Below, piece by piece: positions 1 through 8,008 of a stretch of 18,595 bases of DNA. The position numbers and the translations under genes are program-made. The DNA is from Gammaproteobacteria bacterium (lineage in GTDB: Bacteria; Pseudomonadota; Gammaproteobacteria; Steroidobacterales; Woeseiaceae), in NCBI GenBank assembly GCA_029881015.1, contig JAOUNK010000022.1, positions 1 through 18,595 of the forward strand, given 5' to 3'. Within the stretch, counting starts at the first letter, position 1. The number at the start of each line of letters is the position of its first letter. The notes below the pieces were generated by a model. It was given only the letters and a program-made list of their open reading frames with translations. It did not search any database and had not been told where the DNA came from.

Positions 1-1
1 C

Positions 2-157
2 TGTCACGACGGCGATGTCGCGTGGTCGATCGAGAATTGCGAGCTCTGCCATTCAGGGCAACCGAATACGCCTACCCAGGTACACCACAGTACCGTGCAG
101 CAGCTCATCAGCAATACCGAGACCAGGATTGACGACGACAAGGAGGCGATTGAATGA
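2..157 (+). CDS. C-terminal fragment of a small multiheme (probably triheme c7-type) cytochrome c
   Basis: The reading frame is open from the left edge and ends in TGA at 155-157, giving 51 residues of a gene that begins outside the window. It opens on the last Cys-His of one heme site and contains one complete CXXCH site (CELCH). Layout and flanking residues (CHDGDVAW, then ENCELCHSG) closely match the C-terminal half of the triheme cytochrome at 2193-2576 (CHNGEIAW, then ETCDLCHSG), so it is probably a paralogue of that periplasmic electron carrier. The tail after the last heme is longer and more acidic than in that paralogue. The stop overlaps the next start as ATGA, which suggests translational coupling. 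The number of hemes in the full protein cannot be seen; three is inferred from the paralogue. Confidence 0.85.
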   Translation, partial: CHDGDVAWSIENCELCHSGQPNTPTQVHHSTVQQLISNTETRIDDDKEAIE

Positions 158-753
158 AGCCCTATTTCGCGCGAATGCTCGCTGTGGCCGGCGCGCTTGT
201 GGCGGGCTTTCTTGTCGTCGTCATGCATAGCGCAATGGCCGACGAAAACCCCAACGCGTTCAACCGCCTGATGAGGCCCGCCAGCGAGCGCAATGCCCCA
301 CCCGAAGCAGATGGAATTCACGACCCGACTGCGGACGGCACGCTGATGCTGCAGCCGCCACGCGAGGCGTTTTCCAACCTGCCGAAATCGCGTTCCGGGA
401 ACTACGTCGACTGGAATCGAGCCATTGATGACATGTTGATTGCACCCCGGTCGGACATTCGAAACGCGGATATGAACGCCGTTGTGCTCGACCTCAACAT
501 CGTTCGAGAGGTCAAAGGCTCGATGCCCGACGTGGTTTATCCGCACAAGCAGCATACGCAGTGGCTCGATTGTTCGAACTGTCACCCGGCAATCTTTATT
601 CCCATGAAAGGCGCAAATCAGATCAGCATGGCGTCGATCTTGATGGGTGAGAAGTGTGGTGTGTGCCACGGCAAGGTCGCTTTCCCGGTTTCCGAATGTC
701 GTCGTTGCCACTCGAAAGCAAAGCCAGTTGACCAAAACCAATCAGGATCTTAA
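154..753 (+). CDS. c7-type triheme cytochrome c, periplasmic
   Basis: This 199-residue protein has an N-terminal hydrophobic signal or anchor segment (about residues 8-28, with a possible cleavage site after SAMA). Three CXXCH heme sites lie at 140-144 (CSNCH), 168-172 (CGVCH) and 182-186 (CRRCH). Histidines H131 and H134 just ahead of the first site are candidate distal ligands, as in bis-His c7/c3 cytochromes. The order PHKQH, CSNCH, CGVCHGKVAFP, CRRCHS is the pattern of the c7-type triheme domain known from metal-reducer cytochromes. A roughly 100-residue N-terminal extension contains DGIHDP (53-58) and is shared with the paralogue at 1639-2196; its function is unknown to me. The expected role is electron transfer in the periplasm. 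The ATG overlaps the upstream stop, and the next gene starts 3 nt downstream. Confidence 0.92.
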   Translation: MKPYFARMLAVAGALVAGFLVVVMHSAMADENPNAFNRLMRPASERNAPPEADGIHDPTADGTLMLQPPREAFSNLPKSRSGNYVDWNRAIDDMLIAPRSDIRNADMNAVVLDLNIVREVKGSMPDVVYPHKQHTQWLDCSNCHPAIFIPMKGANQISMASILMGEKCGVCHGKVAFPVSECRRCHSKAKPVDQNQSGS

Positions 754-756
754 CGA

Positions 757-1635
757 ATGCGAAGCAAGCCAATGATGTTATCAGCCATGGCGACACGGGT
801 TGCCCTACTAGTCACGACGCTGTTCTTTCTTGCAGCGGCCTCGGCGGCAACAGCGAGTGGCGATCCCCTTGCCAAGAGACTAGCCATGGTCCATACGCTT
901 CTTTTCGAATCAAGTGCGGCAAAACAGATCGAAGGAAGCGACACTGAGGCCGCGCTCGCCAAGCGTCGCGAGGCTATCAGTCTCTACGAGACGGCCGCGG
1001 CGGGCGGCAGTATGGAAACGCGTCAGGCGCAGCTCAACCAGGCCGTTGCAATGCTCTACGAAGCGGTTGGACTGGTATCAGATGGTGCTGGTGGTGAGCA
1101 GAAAGCGCGACGAGACTTCGAGAACCGGCAAAGTAGTCTTCAGGCCCTGTTGAGTGCGCACGAACGCATCATGAAGGAGAAAGGCAAGTCGCAATTGCAC
1201 ACGTTGCTGCTGGCAGAGATTGAGGAGGATTCCGAAATGGCGGAGGCGCTGCTGGCGGAGGGGCAATTCGTGGAGGCGCGTGTTCATCTCGACAGAGCGT
1301 ACGAGGTCACGATGCTTTCGGTCGAACACGCACGAACCGGCGAAACTCTGACGCGTGAGCTAAAATTTGATACTCCCAAAGATGAGTATGCGTACGAACT
1401 CGACCGCAACGACACACATAGAATGCTGGTGAAGATGCTGCTCAAAGAGAAGTTGGAGAGTCAGAGCACGCAGAATCGAATTGCGGGTTTCATGGAAGCG
1501 GCTGATTCGTATCGCGATATGGCGCTACAGCACGCCGATGCCGGTGATTTCATTGAAGCAATTGACGCGCTGGAGCTGTCGACGAACGAACTCGTCAAGG
1601 CGATCCGGGGCGCCGGCGTCTATATTCCCGGGTAA
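757..1635 (+). CDS. Periplasmic helical-repeat protein of unknown function (paralogue of 9322-10176)
   Basis: This 292-residue protein has a signal peptide (hydrophobic about 13-30, likely cleavage after AAASA) and a mature part that looks almost wholly alpha-helical: rich in Ala, Glu, Leu and Arg, TPR-like in texture but without a clear TPR consensus. There are no cysteines or heme motifs. Residues 199-223 and the C-terminus (AIRGAGVY) match the protein at 9322-10176; the best shared element is DEYAY (209-213) against DEYSY there. I do not recognise the family. Placement between triheme cytochromes suggests a scaffold or chaperone for them, which is inference only. AGGA at 744-747 lies 9 nt before the chosen ATG. 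In-frame ATGs at codons 6, 7 and 11 are possible alternative starts, and all keep the hydrophobic core. Confidence 0.82.
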   Translation: MRSKPMMLSAMATRVALLVTTLFFLAAASAATASGDPLAKRLAMVHTLLFESSAAKQIEGSDTEAALAKRREAISLYETAAAGGSMETRQAQLNQAVAMLYEAVGLVSDGAGGEQKARRDFENRQSSLQALLSAHERIMKEKGKSQLHTLLLAEIEEDSEMAEALLAEGQFVEARVHLDRAYEVTMLSVEHARTGETLTRELKFDTPKDEYAYELDRNDTHRMLVKMLLKEKLESQSTQNRIAGFMEAADSYRDMALQHADAGDFIEAIDALELSTNELVKAIRGAGVYIPG

Positions 1636-1638
1636 GAA

Positions 1639-2196
1639 GTGCCGCGCCCTATTGCACTCGTTGTTCTGTTTCTGCTTGGCAGTGGCTTTGCAGCGACCGC
1701 TCTGTTGGCGCAAGGCTGGATCTCGCTCGAGAATGACGGGTTGCATGATCCATCCAATCCGTCACTGCGATTGTTGCAGGACCCGGAGCAGGCGCTCTCC
1801 GTGCTGGCGCCGGACAGCGCGGGTAACAAGGTGGATTGGGTCGCGGCAGTCCGCCAAGGGCAGATCCAGCCGCGGACGAGTGTTGACGGCACGCGCGTAC
1901 CGGAGGTGCACGACAGTAATATCGTTATGATGAACACGCTGTCTTTGCCGGCGGTCCTGTTTTCACACGATGCCCACAATCTGTGGATGTCGTGTGAGAT
2001 GTGCCACGACAGGATTTTCAAAGCGGAGATTGATGGTAACGACATCAGCATGAGCAAGATCCTCGATGGTGAGTATTGCGGACTGTGCCACGGCGCCGTT
2101 TCATTCCCGCTGACCGAATGCGATCGTTGTCACAGCGTAGTGGGCGAGGGTCAGCGTCCCGCGTCACAGAGCGGCATAGAGTTGGACCGGCTATGA
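1639..2196 (+). CDS. c7-type triheme cytochrome c, periplasmic (second copy of the 154-753 type)
   Basis: This 185-residue protein is read from a GTG start 3 nt after the preceding stop; the GTG is chosen because it gives a complete signal peptide (hydrophobic residues 5-24). Heme sites are CEMCH (119-123), CGLCH (147-151) and CDRCH (161-165), with H110 and H113 as likely distal ligands. It shares with the 154-753 protein the N-terminal DGLHDP element (33-38), a VDW motif before residue 70, the spacing between hemes, and the sequence around heme 2 (CHGAVSFP against CHGKVAFP). The two are clear paralogues, diverged enough that the duplication is not recent. The expected role is periplasmic electron transfer. 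Its TGA overlaps the next ATG. No strong ribosome-binding site is visible, so translational coupling is likely. Confidence 0.9.
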   Translation: MPRPIALVVLFLLGSGFAATALLAQGWISLENDGLHDPSNPSLRLLQDPEQALSVLAPDSAGNKVDWVAAVRQGQIQPRTSVDGTRVPEVHDSNIVMMNTLSLPAVLFSHDAHNLWMSCEMCHDRIFKAEIDGNDISMSKILDGEYCGLCHGAVSFPLTECDRCHSVVGEGQRPASQSGIELDRL

Positions 2197-2576
2197 CGAA
2201 AAGGAAACGGACATCGATGCTGGCGTGGTTTGCATGTTTAACGCTGCCGGCCGCCATCGTGTGGGCGGAATATGGCGATATCATCATCAACGAGAAGGCT
2301 GAGCGGGAAGGTATGTCGCCGGTGATCTTTCCGCATTGGTTTCACCGTGTGCGCTTCCAGTGTTCCGTGTGCCACGTGGACCTCGGATTCAAAACCAAGG
2401 CTGGCAGCAACTACATCACGATGGACAAGATTAGCCAGGGACAATATTGCGGTGCATGCCATAACGGCGAAATAGCCTGGCCGCCCGAAACCTGTGATTT
2501 GTGTCATAGCGGCGAACCCGGTCTTGAGACAGGTATCAAGGGCGGTCACCAGACATCGGGTCCTGGAATCTACTGA
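2193..2576 (+). CDS. Small c7-type triheme cytochrome c, periplasmic
   Basis: This 127-residue protein starts at the ATG that overlaps the preceding stop (ATGA). A longer in-frame start at 2076 would lie inside the upstream gene and lose the signal peptide, so it was not used. The N-terminus has a basic stretch and hydrophobic core ending VWA-EYG, a typical Sec signal peptide. Heme sites are CSVCH (57-61), CGACH (86-90) and CDLCH (101-105); H48 and H51 precede the first site. The mature protein is about 100 residues, close to the size of single-domain c7 cytochromes. It lacks the DGLHDP extension of the two larger triheme proteins and instead matches the fragment at the left edge. A soluble periplasmic electron shuttle is the most likely role. 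Confidence 0.92.
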   Translation: MTKRKRTSMLAWFACLTLPAAIVWAEYGDIIINEKAEREGMSPVIFPHWFHRVRFQCSVCHVDLGFKTKAGSNYITMDKISQGQYCGACHNGEIAWPPETCDLCHSGEPGLETGIKGGHQTSGPGIY

Positions 2577-2587
2577 CAGGAATGACA

Positions 2588-3571
2588 ATGCAAGCGAATG
2601 TCGGCAACAGGCGGGAATATTGCACGATTCACAACGACGTGCGGCCCCTGTCGTACGGTATTGTGTTGCTGGTGCTTGGTGGGTGTGCCGTGTCGAGCGA
2701 GCCCCCGATTCCTGGCTTCGACGGCGCCGATTATTGGGACTCGGGGCTGGTCTATCATCAACATATTGACGTCGCGACCATGAGGGCCGAGCTCTTTTCA
2801 CCAGAGCTCATGTTGTCGGGCTTCATTAGCGCTGTCGCGGCAAGTGCCAACGATTTGTACTTCATCGATCAGGGTACAGGGCAGCTGGTGCAGGTCGATC
2901 TCGCGACGAAGACAGGGAAGGTGCTCGCAGCGCTGCAAAGCCCTACCGGGCCGGGCTTGTTTGCGGACATCGATGGCAAGGTCTTTGCGATTGATCGTGC
3001 GCGCCGCAGGCTACTTGTAATTGACAGTCATCTCGCCGACACCCGGTACCTGCCTCTCGGGCCGATGCTCGGTAATGCGCTGGACATCGCGGTAACGGGT
3101 CAAGGTCGATGGCTGCTGGTGCTTGACGGATTGCAGGGAACCATCGCGATGCTGGATTCCTTTGGTGGCGTACTCCAGGTCATGCGACCGGATTCGTCTT
3201 CTTCCATGCCCTTCGTCACGCCGCGGGCGATGGCTGCGACCGAACAGGGTTTCCTCGTTCTGGACGGCGGCGCCGACCAGGTAGTGGCCTTCGACGCCTA
3301 CGGAAGGACTGTTGGCGTGCTTGCCGACGAAGACCTCAGTCGTGCAACTGCGCTGGCGGCGGATTCCTGCGGCCGACTTTTCATCGCCGATAGTGAGGGT
3401 CTCTACCTCGGATTCTCGGACATGAACTTTCCGGGACATCGTGCCAGCATACCGGAGCTCGAGGGCAGAGACATAAGTGATCTGTCGTCCGATGGGGCTT
3501 TTCTGTTTGTCGCGACACGCGCCGACGGCATTCACATGCTGTTGATCGACCCCGTGTGCGGTGAGCAATGA
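2588..3571 (+). CDS. Beta-propeller (NHL-like) lipoprotein
   Basis: This protein has about 327 residues. A lipobox (VLGGC, Cys at residue 33 from this start) follows a hydrophobic stretch, so the mature protein should be a lipoprotein; Ala at +2 does not suggest inner-membrane retention. The rest is a series of roughly 40-residue repeats with patterns such as GKVFAIDRARRRLLVID, GFLVLDGGADQVVAFD and GRLFIADSEG, typical of NHL or six-bladed propellers. AGGA at 2578-2581 is 6 nt before the ATG at 2588, which favours it over the ATG at 2582. A GTG at 2639 would give a more usual short lipoprotein signal but has no visible ribosome-binding site. NHL proteins accompany multiheme cytochrome clusters in metal-reducing bacteria; their exact role there is unclear. 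It overlaps the next gene by ATGA. Confidence 0.82.
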   Translation: MQANVGNRREYCTIHNDVRPLSYGIVLLVLGGCAVSSEPPIPGFDGADYWDSGLVYHQHIDVATMRAELFSPELMLSGFISAVAASANDLYFIDQGTGQLVQVDLATKTGKVLAALQSPTGPGLFADIDGKVFAIDRARRRLLVIDSHLADTRYLPLGPMLGNALDIAVTGQGRWLLVLDGLQGTIAMLDSFGGVLQVMRPDSSSSMPFVTPRAMAATEQGFLVLDGGADQVVAFDAYGRTVGVLADEDLSRATALAADSCGRLFIADSEGLYLGFSDMNFPGHRASIPELEGRDISDLSSDGAFLFVATRADGIHMLLIDPVCGEQ

Positions 3572-4626
3572 GATTCGCGGCCTTTATTCCTGTTCTCGCG
3601 TTGCTCTCAGGTTGTGCGGGTGCTCCCAGGGTACTCGACTACTACCCCGAGGGTGCAGACGCACAATCGCCGATGAGCTGGCCGGGGTCGTCGGATATCC
3701 CGAGACTCGAGTACGCCGGGCAGCTGCTCGGTGAGCAGAACTTCGTGACCAACGAGGCGGAAGGTGGTGGCGCCCGTTTCCTGCGCTGGTTGACGGGTCT
3801 CGGTCGAGGCAGGGATCGCATCATCCAGCTCGTGCGGCCGCAAACGGGAATCGTGGATTCGCGCGGCCGCATACTCGTCACCGACGGGGGCAGCCCGTCT
3901 GTGTTTGTTTTCGATGAGGTCAATGGGTCGTACGCAGTTTGGCGTGAGGCGATGCCAGGTATCGACTTTCTCTCGCCGGTTGGGATCGCCGAACTCCTGG
4001 CCGGTGGTTACCTCGTGGTCGATGCGGATATTGGCGCGATTTTCGTCCTGTCGCCGGACGGTGTTCCACTGGGCCGGTTTACGACCGAAACACTCTTACG
4101 TCCGACCGGGCTCGACATCGATCCGGATAACGGCGAGGTATATGTCGCCGACAAGGGTGCGAGCCACATCAAGGTTTTCTCGCCGGGTGGTGTTCTGTTG
4201 CGAACTATCGGCGTGGCTGGAGATAGTGCAGGTGAGCTCAACGCGCCTATGCATATTTGCATCAGTGACGGCAAGCTGCTCGTCTCCGACGCGTTGAACG
4301 CCAAAGTCCAGATTTTCGCAATGGACGACGGTCGATGGCTCGGCCAGATAGGGCGGCGCGGTCTGTACGTCGGTAACCTTGTTCGCCCCAAGGGTGTGAC
4401 AACAGACCGCGACGGCAATATCTACGTGATTGAGTCCTACTACGATCATCTTCTGATCTACAACCAGAGCGGCGAACTCCTGTTACCTGTCGGTGGCACG
4501 GGTAACGGCATCGGGCGCTTCTTCCTGCCTGCGGGTGCCTGGTCCGACGAACGCGACCGGATCTTTATCGCGGACATGTTCAATGCGCGAGTCGTTATCT
4601 TCCGCTACGTGAGTACAGGAGCATGA
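3568..4626 (+). CDS. NHL-repeat beta-propeller lipoprotein
   Basis: This 352-residue protein has a clear lipoprotein signal, with LLSGC and the lipidated Cys at residue 16. The body contains at least five NHL-type repeats, for example RPTGLDIDPDNGEVYVAD, NAPMHICISDGKLLVSD, RPKGVTTDRDGNIYVIE and LPAGAWSDERDRIFIAD, each followed by a segment ending in V-x-I/V-F. The consensus is stronger than in the preceding lipoprotein, with which it may pair. There are no cysteines apart from the lipobox, so it does not carry heme c itself. Membrane-attached propellers next to multiheme cytochromes may act as docking or assembly factors; that is inference. The start overlaps the upstream stop and the TGA overlaps the ATG of the 11-heme cytochrome, which suggests matched expression. 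Confidence 0.9.
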   Translation: MRFAAFIPVLALLSGCAGAPRVLDYYPEGADAQSPMSWPGSSDIPRLEYAGQLLGEQNFVTNEAEGGGARFLRWLTGLGRGRDRIIQLVRPQTGIVDSRGRILVTDGGSPSVFVFDEVNGSYAVWREAMPGIDFLSPVGIAELLAGGYLVVDADIGAIFVLSPDGVPLGRFTTETLLRPTGLDIDPDNGEVYVADKGASHIKVFSPGGVLLRTIGVAGDSAGELNAPMHICISDGKLLVSDALNAKVQIFAMDDGRWLGQIGRRGLYVGNLVRPKGVTTDRDGNIYVIESYYDHLLIYNQSGELLLPVGGTGNGIGRFFLPAGAWSDERDRIFIADMFNARVVIFRYVSTGA

Positions 4627-6995
4627 GGCTGCAGCGCAAAGTGTTCGCTATCGTCTCCATGTTTGTCGGGCTGGGGGCTGCCATGCCCGCGCTCGCACAA
4701 ACCGGCGCCGATGTGGCGAACAGCAAGCACAACCTGTCGGCAACGGGCGCAGGGCCCGTAAGCACATCCGACGATAACCAGGTGTGTGTGTTTTGCCACA
4801 CACCGCACGGCGCGACAATTGCGCCGGAAGCGCCTCTCTGGAACAGGCAGCTGTCGACACAGACCTATACAACCTACACATCGTCTTCGCTCGATGCAGA
4901 GACTATCGCCGGGCAACTCCAACAACCGGCCGGCAGCTCGAAGTTGTGCCTGTCCTGCCACGACGGGTCACTGGCGATTGGCACGGTCAACGTCTCCGGC
5001 GGGCAGCAAAACGTGGTGTTCGACATGAGCGGCACCGGTGCCGGTGGCGAAATGCCTGCGGGCGACGGCGCAGAGACTGGCTATACGCGAAACCTTGGGA
5101 TCGATCTCACCAATGACCACCCGATCTCGCTGACGTTCGATACGACACTGGCGACCGCGGACGGGGAACTACGAGATCCCGCAACGAGCGACGACATTGG
5201 CCTGCGCAGCCCGGGTGTTCGCCCGCTGTTTCCGCTGGAAGCCACCGGGCCAGCCAACGAAGCGCAGTTACAGTGTGCCAGCTGCCACGATCCGCATCTG
5301 CCGGACACGGGCGGGGAACCGCGAAAGTTCCTGCGCGGGAATCGATTGCAGCAAAACGACCCGGTCGGTGCATTCGATGCCGGGAATGACATCGTCTGCC
5401 TCGGTTGCCACGATAAGGACGGCTGGGTCGGTTCGGTGCATGCGTCGTCGGTAACGGCTGATGAAACCTATACGGCGGGCGCTGCGGCCCAGCGAGAGTT
5501 TCCTGCCAACACCCCGGTGTGGCAGGCGGCGTGCCTGAACTGTCACGATTCGCACACCGTGCACGGTGCCCGCCGCCTGCTGCGCGATGGCACGGACAGC
5601 GGTGCGGTTCCGAAGTCGGGCGGCAATTCCGCGGTGGAAGAGACTTGCTACCAGTGCCACAGCGCGACACCCGTGGTCACCAATACGTCAGGTGACGTCA
5701 AAAATATTGCGGGCGATTTCGCGCTCGCGAATCACATGCCGATAAACAATAGCGATCAGCGGGCGGCAATCGAAGCGCACGACATCCTTGACGCCGACCT
5801 GAACGAAGCGCGTGCGTCTCTCGGGCGCACCGAGCCGGTGAATCGGCATGCGGAATGCACCGACTGCCATAATCCGCATCGCGCGATAAAGAACGCATTG
5901 TTCAACGGGACGGGCGCGCCGACGTCGGCACATGATCATGCGTCCGGCCATACCAACCTGGCCTCGGGTGCGCTGGCCGGTACGTCGGGAGTGGAGCCAA
6001 CATATGGCGATTCGGCATTCCTGGCGCTGCCTACTTCCTACGAGGTGAAAAGCGGTGTCGGTACCGGCACTGACGTTACCGCGCCGCAAGTAACGCGCGA
6101 ATACCAGGTGTGCTTCAAATGCCATTCGGATTACGGCTACGACGACAACGGCGTTTATCCCATTGGCACTCGCCCAAACCTCGGTGATTCAGGCGGCGGC
6201 ACGCTCGCCGGCACCAACAACATGCAGCAGTATACGAACCAGGCAATGGAGTTTCAGGCGCCGCTCGTCGACCAGGGCGAGCCCGGCGGCAACCACCGTT
6301 CCTGGCATCCGGTCATCGAGGCTACGGGCCGAGATGCAACCACGCGCAACATGAGCGCGACAACCGATATGTTCCTAGCGCCATGGAACGGCGCGAGTAT
6401 CGGTTCCCAGACCATGTACTGTTCAGATTGCCACGGCGCGAACACGGCAGATGACACCGTCGTGCCATCGGGAGACGACCCCTGGGGACCACACGGGTCG
6501 AATAACGTATTCATTCTCAAGGGTACGTGGAGTTCCGCGAACAGCAACAACGCGTCGACCATTTGTTTCCGTTGCCACAGCCGCTCCAACTATGCGACAG
6601 ATGTTAATGATGGCGATGGGAACCAGTTTGCGAGTGGTTTCGGTGGGGCGATCAACGTCAACCTCCATCACGAGCACGCAAAGAGAGTCGGTGGCGGCGT
6701 CGACCTGAAGTGTAACTGGTGCCACGTCGCGGTGCCGCACGGGTGGAAGAACAAGGCACTCCTCGTCAACTTGAACGACGTCGGCCCGGAAGCCGGGCTG
6801 CCGCCGGGCACTGAAGTACCGATCAACTCGAATGGCCAGACCTACAATGTCGGTCCGTACTATATGAACGCCAAGCTCAAAGTTATCAACTGGCGGACCA
6901 GCGGCACCTGGCGCGAACAGGATTGCGGTTCAGCGAGCAGCACTCCTGACGTCGGCAGGGACTGGATGAGAGACGTGTGCGATCCGCCGCCATGA
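4623..6995 (+). CDS. Large 11-heme cytochrome c, secreted
   Basis: This 790-residue protein has a signal peptide (cleavage probably after ALA, about residue 25). Eleven CXXCH sites begin at residues 55, 109, 218, 259, 304, 342, 412, 497, 600, 648 and 697. The first two (CVFCHTPHG, then SKLCLSCHDG) follow the doubled-CXXCH pattern of large multiheme cytochromes, and CHDPH, CHDSH and CHNPH also recur. Many further histidines (for example 682-685, H706) could be distal ligands, including the LHHEH stretch ahead of the last heme. The C-terminal 90 residues lack heme. Long heme-free loops of about 80-105 residues separate several sites, so it is less compact than the OmcS or OmcE wires. No transmembrane helix follows the signal, so it should be periplasmic or exported. 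It is probably the main electron-transfer protein of the operon. It overlaps its neighbours at both ends. Confidence 0.93.
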   Translation: MRLQRKVFAIVSMFVGLGAAMPALAQTGADVANSKHNLSATGAGPVSTSDDNQVCVFCHTPHGATIAPEAPLWNRQLSTQTYTTYTSSSLDAETIAGQLQQPAGSSKLCLSCHDGSLAIGTVNVSGGQQNVVFDMSGTGAGGEMPAGDGAETGYTRNLGIDLTNDHPISLTFDTTLATADGELRDPATSDDIGLRSPGVRPLFPLEATGPANEAQLQCASCHDPHLPDTGGEPRKFLRGNRLQQNDPVGAFDAGNDIVCLGCHDKDGWVGSVHASSVTADETYTAGAAAQREFPANTPVWQAACLNCHDSHTVHGARRLLRDGTDSGAVPKSGGNSAVEETCYQCHSATPVVTNTSGDVKNIAGDFALANHMPINNSDQRAAIEAHDILDADLNEARASLGRTEPVNRHAECTDCHNPHRAIKNALFNGTGAPTSAHDHASGHTNLASGALAGTSGVEPTYGDSAFLALPTSYEVKSGVGTGTDVTAPQVTREYQVCFKCHSDYGYDDNGVYPIGTRPNLGDSGGGTLAGTNNMQQYTNQAMEFQAPLVDQGEPGGNHRSWHPVIEATGRDATTRNMSATTDMFLAPWNGASIGSQTMYCSDCHGANTADDTVVPSGDDPWGPHGSNNVFILKGTWSSANSNNASTICFRCHSRSNYATDVNDGDGNQFASGFGGAINVNLHHEHAKRVGGGVDLKCNWCHVAVPHGWKNKALLVNLNDVGPEAGLPPGTEVPINSNGQTYNVGPYYMNAKLKVINWRTSGTWREQDCGSASSTPDVGRDWMRDVCDPPP

Positions 6996-8008
6996 TGATG
7001 CTGCTCAAGAAACTTGCTTCCCTGCGACTGACACTGGTCGGCATGATATTGCTTGCGGTGCTTGCCGTGGTCGGCAGCCGAAGTGCTGACATTGGCACGG
7101 ACATTACTGTCGTCCCGTTAGGGATTCTCGTTGCCAATCTGCTTGCGGCACTGTTGACGAACAGGTCCTTTCGCACGCAGACAGGACTCCTCGTCTTTCA
7201 CGTCGGCCTGTTGCTGGTATTCGCGTGCATTGGACTGACAGTTCTGCTGCGTTACGACGGTCACGTTGAGGTTCTGCAGGGTGGCGCATTCGATGCGGGG
7301 CAGGTTGAGACTGTCGAGCAAGGCTGGTGGCATGACAATCGGCTTGACAAGATCGAACTCTACCAGGGTGATGTTCTTGTCAATTACCTTCCGGGCCTCA
7401 ATCGGCAAGACACCGCAAGCACATTCGAGTATCGCGCTGCTTCCGGGGAGTTGCGTCGTATCACGGTAGGCGATACTCGGGCGGCTTCCGTCAATGGTTA
7501 TCGGCTTGCGGCCACCTTTAATAAGGGATTCGCCGTACTGCTGCAATGGACGGGAACCGACGGCAAGGAGATGCTTGGTGCGTTACATATGCCTTCGTTT
7601 CCGGAGTTCGACTGGAAACAGGTATCGACCTGGACGACGCCAGCGGGTCAGCAGGTAGAACTGGAGCTTGTGTTCGACCAGTCCGTTTCGGATGATCGCG
7701 CTCACTGGACATTCGGCCGTACCGACATGCCCTATTCGGTCAACATCGCCATTGCTGGCGAGCCACAGCGCAGTATTCGAAATGGCGACTCGGCAGAACT
7801 TGCCGGTGGCGTGGTGCGGGTCGAGGGCCTCAGGGTCTGGATGGCCTACCAGATCGAATTCCTGCCGTTCCTGCCATGGATGTTTGTGGCCGCAGTGCTC
7901 GCCATCATTGGGCTCGCCCTGCATTTTGCCACGCGCGTTCTGCCGGTATCGACACCTGCGGGTTCCAGCGTTGAGGAGGACGACTATGGTCATGTCGCTC
8001 GCGCTTGA
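6992..8008 (+). CDS. ResB/CcsB-like subunit of System II cytochrome c synthase
   Basis: This 338-residue membrane protein starts at the ATG that overlaps the 11-heme cytochrome stop; a GTG at 6977 is less likely because it extends further into that gene. Hydrophobic helices lie at about 12-28, 41-56 and 64-85. A large periplasmic domain of about 210 residues and one C-terminal helix (FLPWMFVAAVLAIIG) follow, ending in a short tail. This is the topology of ResB/CcsB. H70 in the third helix (LLVFHVGLLLVF) matches the position of the transmembrane heme-ligand histidine known in CcsB. It is shorter than many ResB proteins, which usually exceed 400 residues. With the next gene it should carry heme across the membrane and join it to apocytochrome CXXCH sites. 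The position right after the 11-heme gene suggests a dedicated synthase. Confidence 0.85.
   Translation: MMMLLKKLASLRLTLVGMILLAVLAVVGSRSADIGTDITVVPLGILVANLLAALLTNRSFRTQTGLLVFHVGLLLVFACIGLTVLLRYDGHVEVLQGGAFDAGQVETVEQGWWHDNRLDKIELYQGDVLVNYLPGLNRQDTASTFEYRAASGELRRITVGDTRAASVNGYRLAATFNKGFAVLLQWTGTDGKEMLGALHMPSFPEFDWKQVSTWTTPAGQQVELELVFDQSVSDDRAHWTFGRTDMPYSVNIAIAGEPQRSIRNGDSAELAGGVVRVEGLRVWMAYQIEFLPFLPWMFVAAVLAIIGLALHFATRVLPVSTPAGSSVEEDDYGHVARA

Noticed and set aside
4..741. Minus-strand open frame opposite the first two cytochrome genes
   Set aside because: The + strand carries heme motifs in frame and coupled starts and stops; the antisense frame is a shadow.
2076..2192. Upstream start for the small triheme cytochrome
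   Set aside because: It falls inside the preceding gene and would bury the signal peptide; the ATGA overlap start at 2193 fits the pattern of the whole operon.
7668..7985. Longer N-terminus for the CcsA-like gene
   Set aside because: It would lie wholly inside the ResB-like gene, and a strong ribosome-binding site points to the start at 7986.
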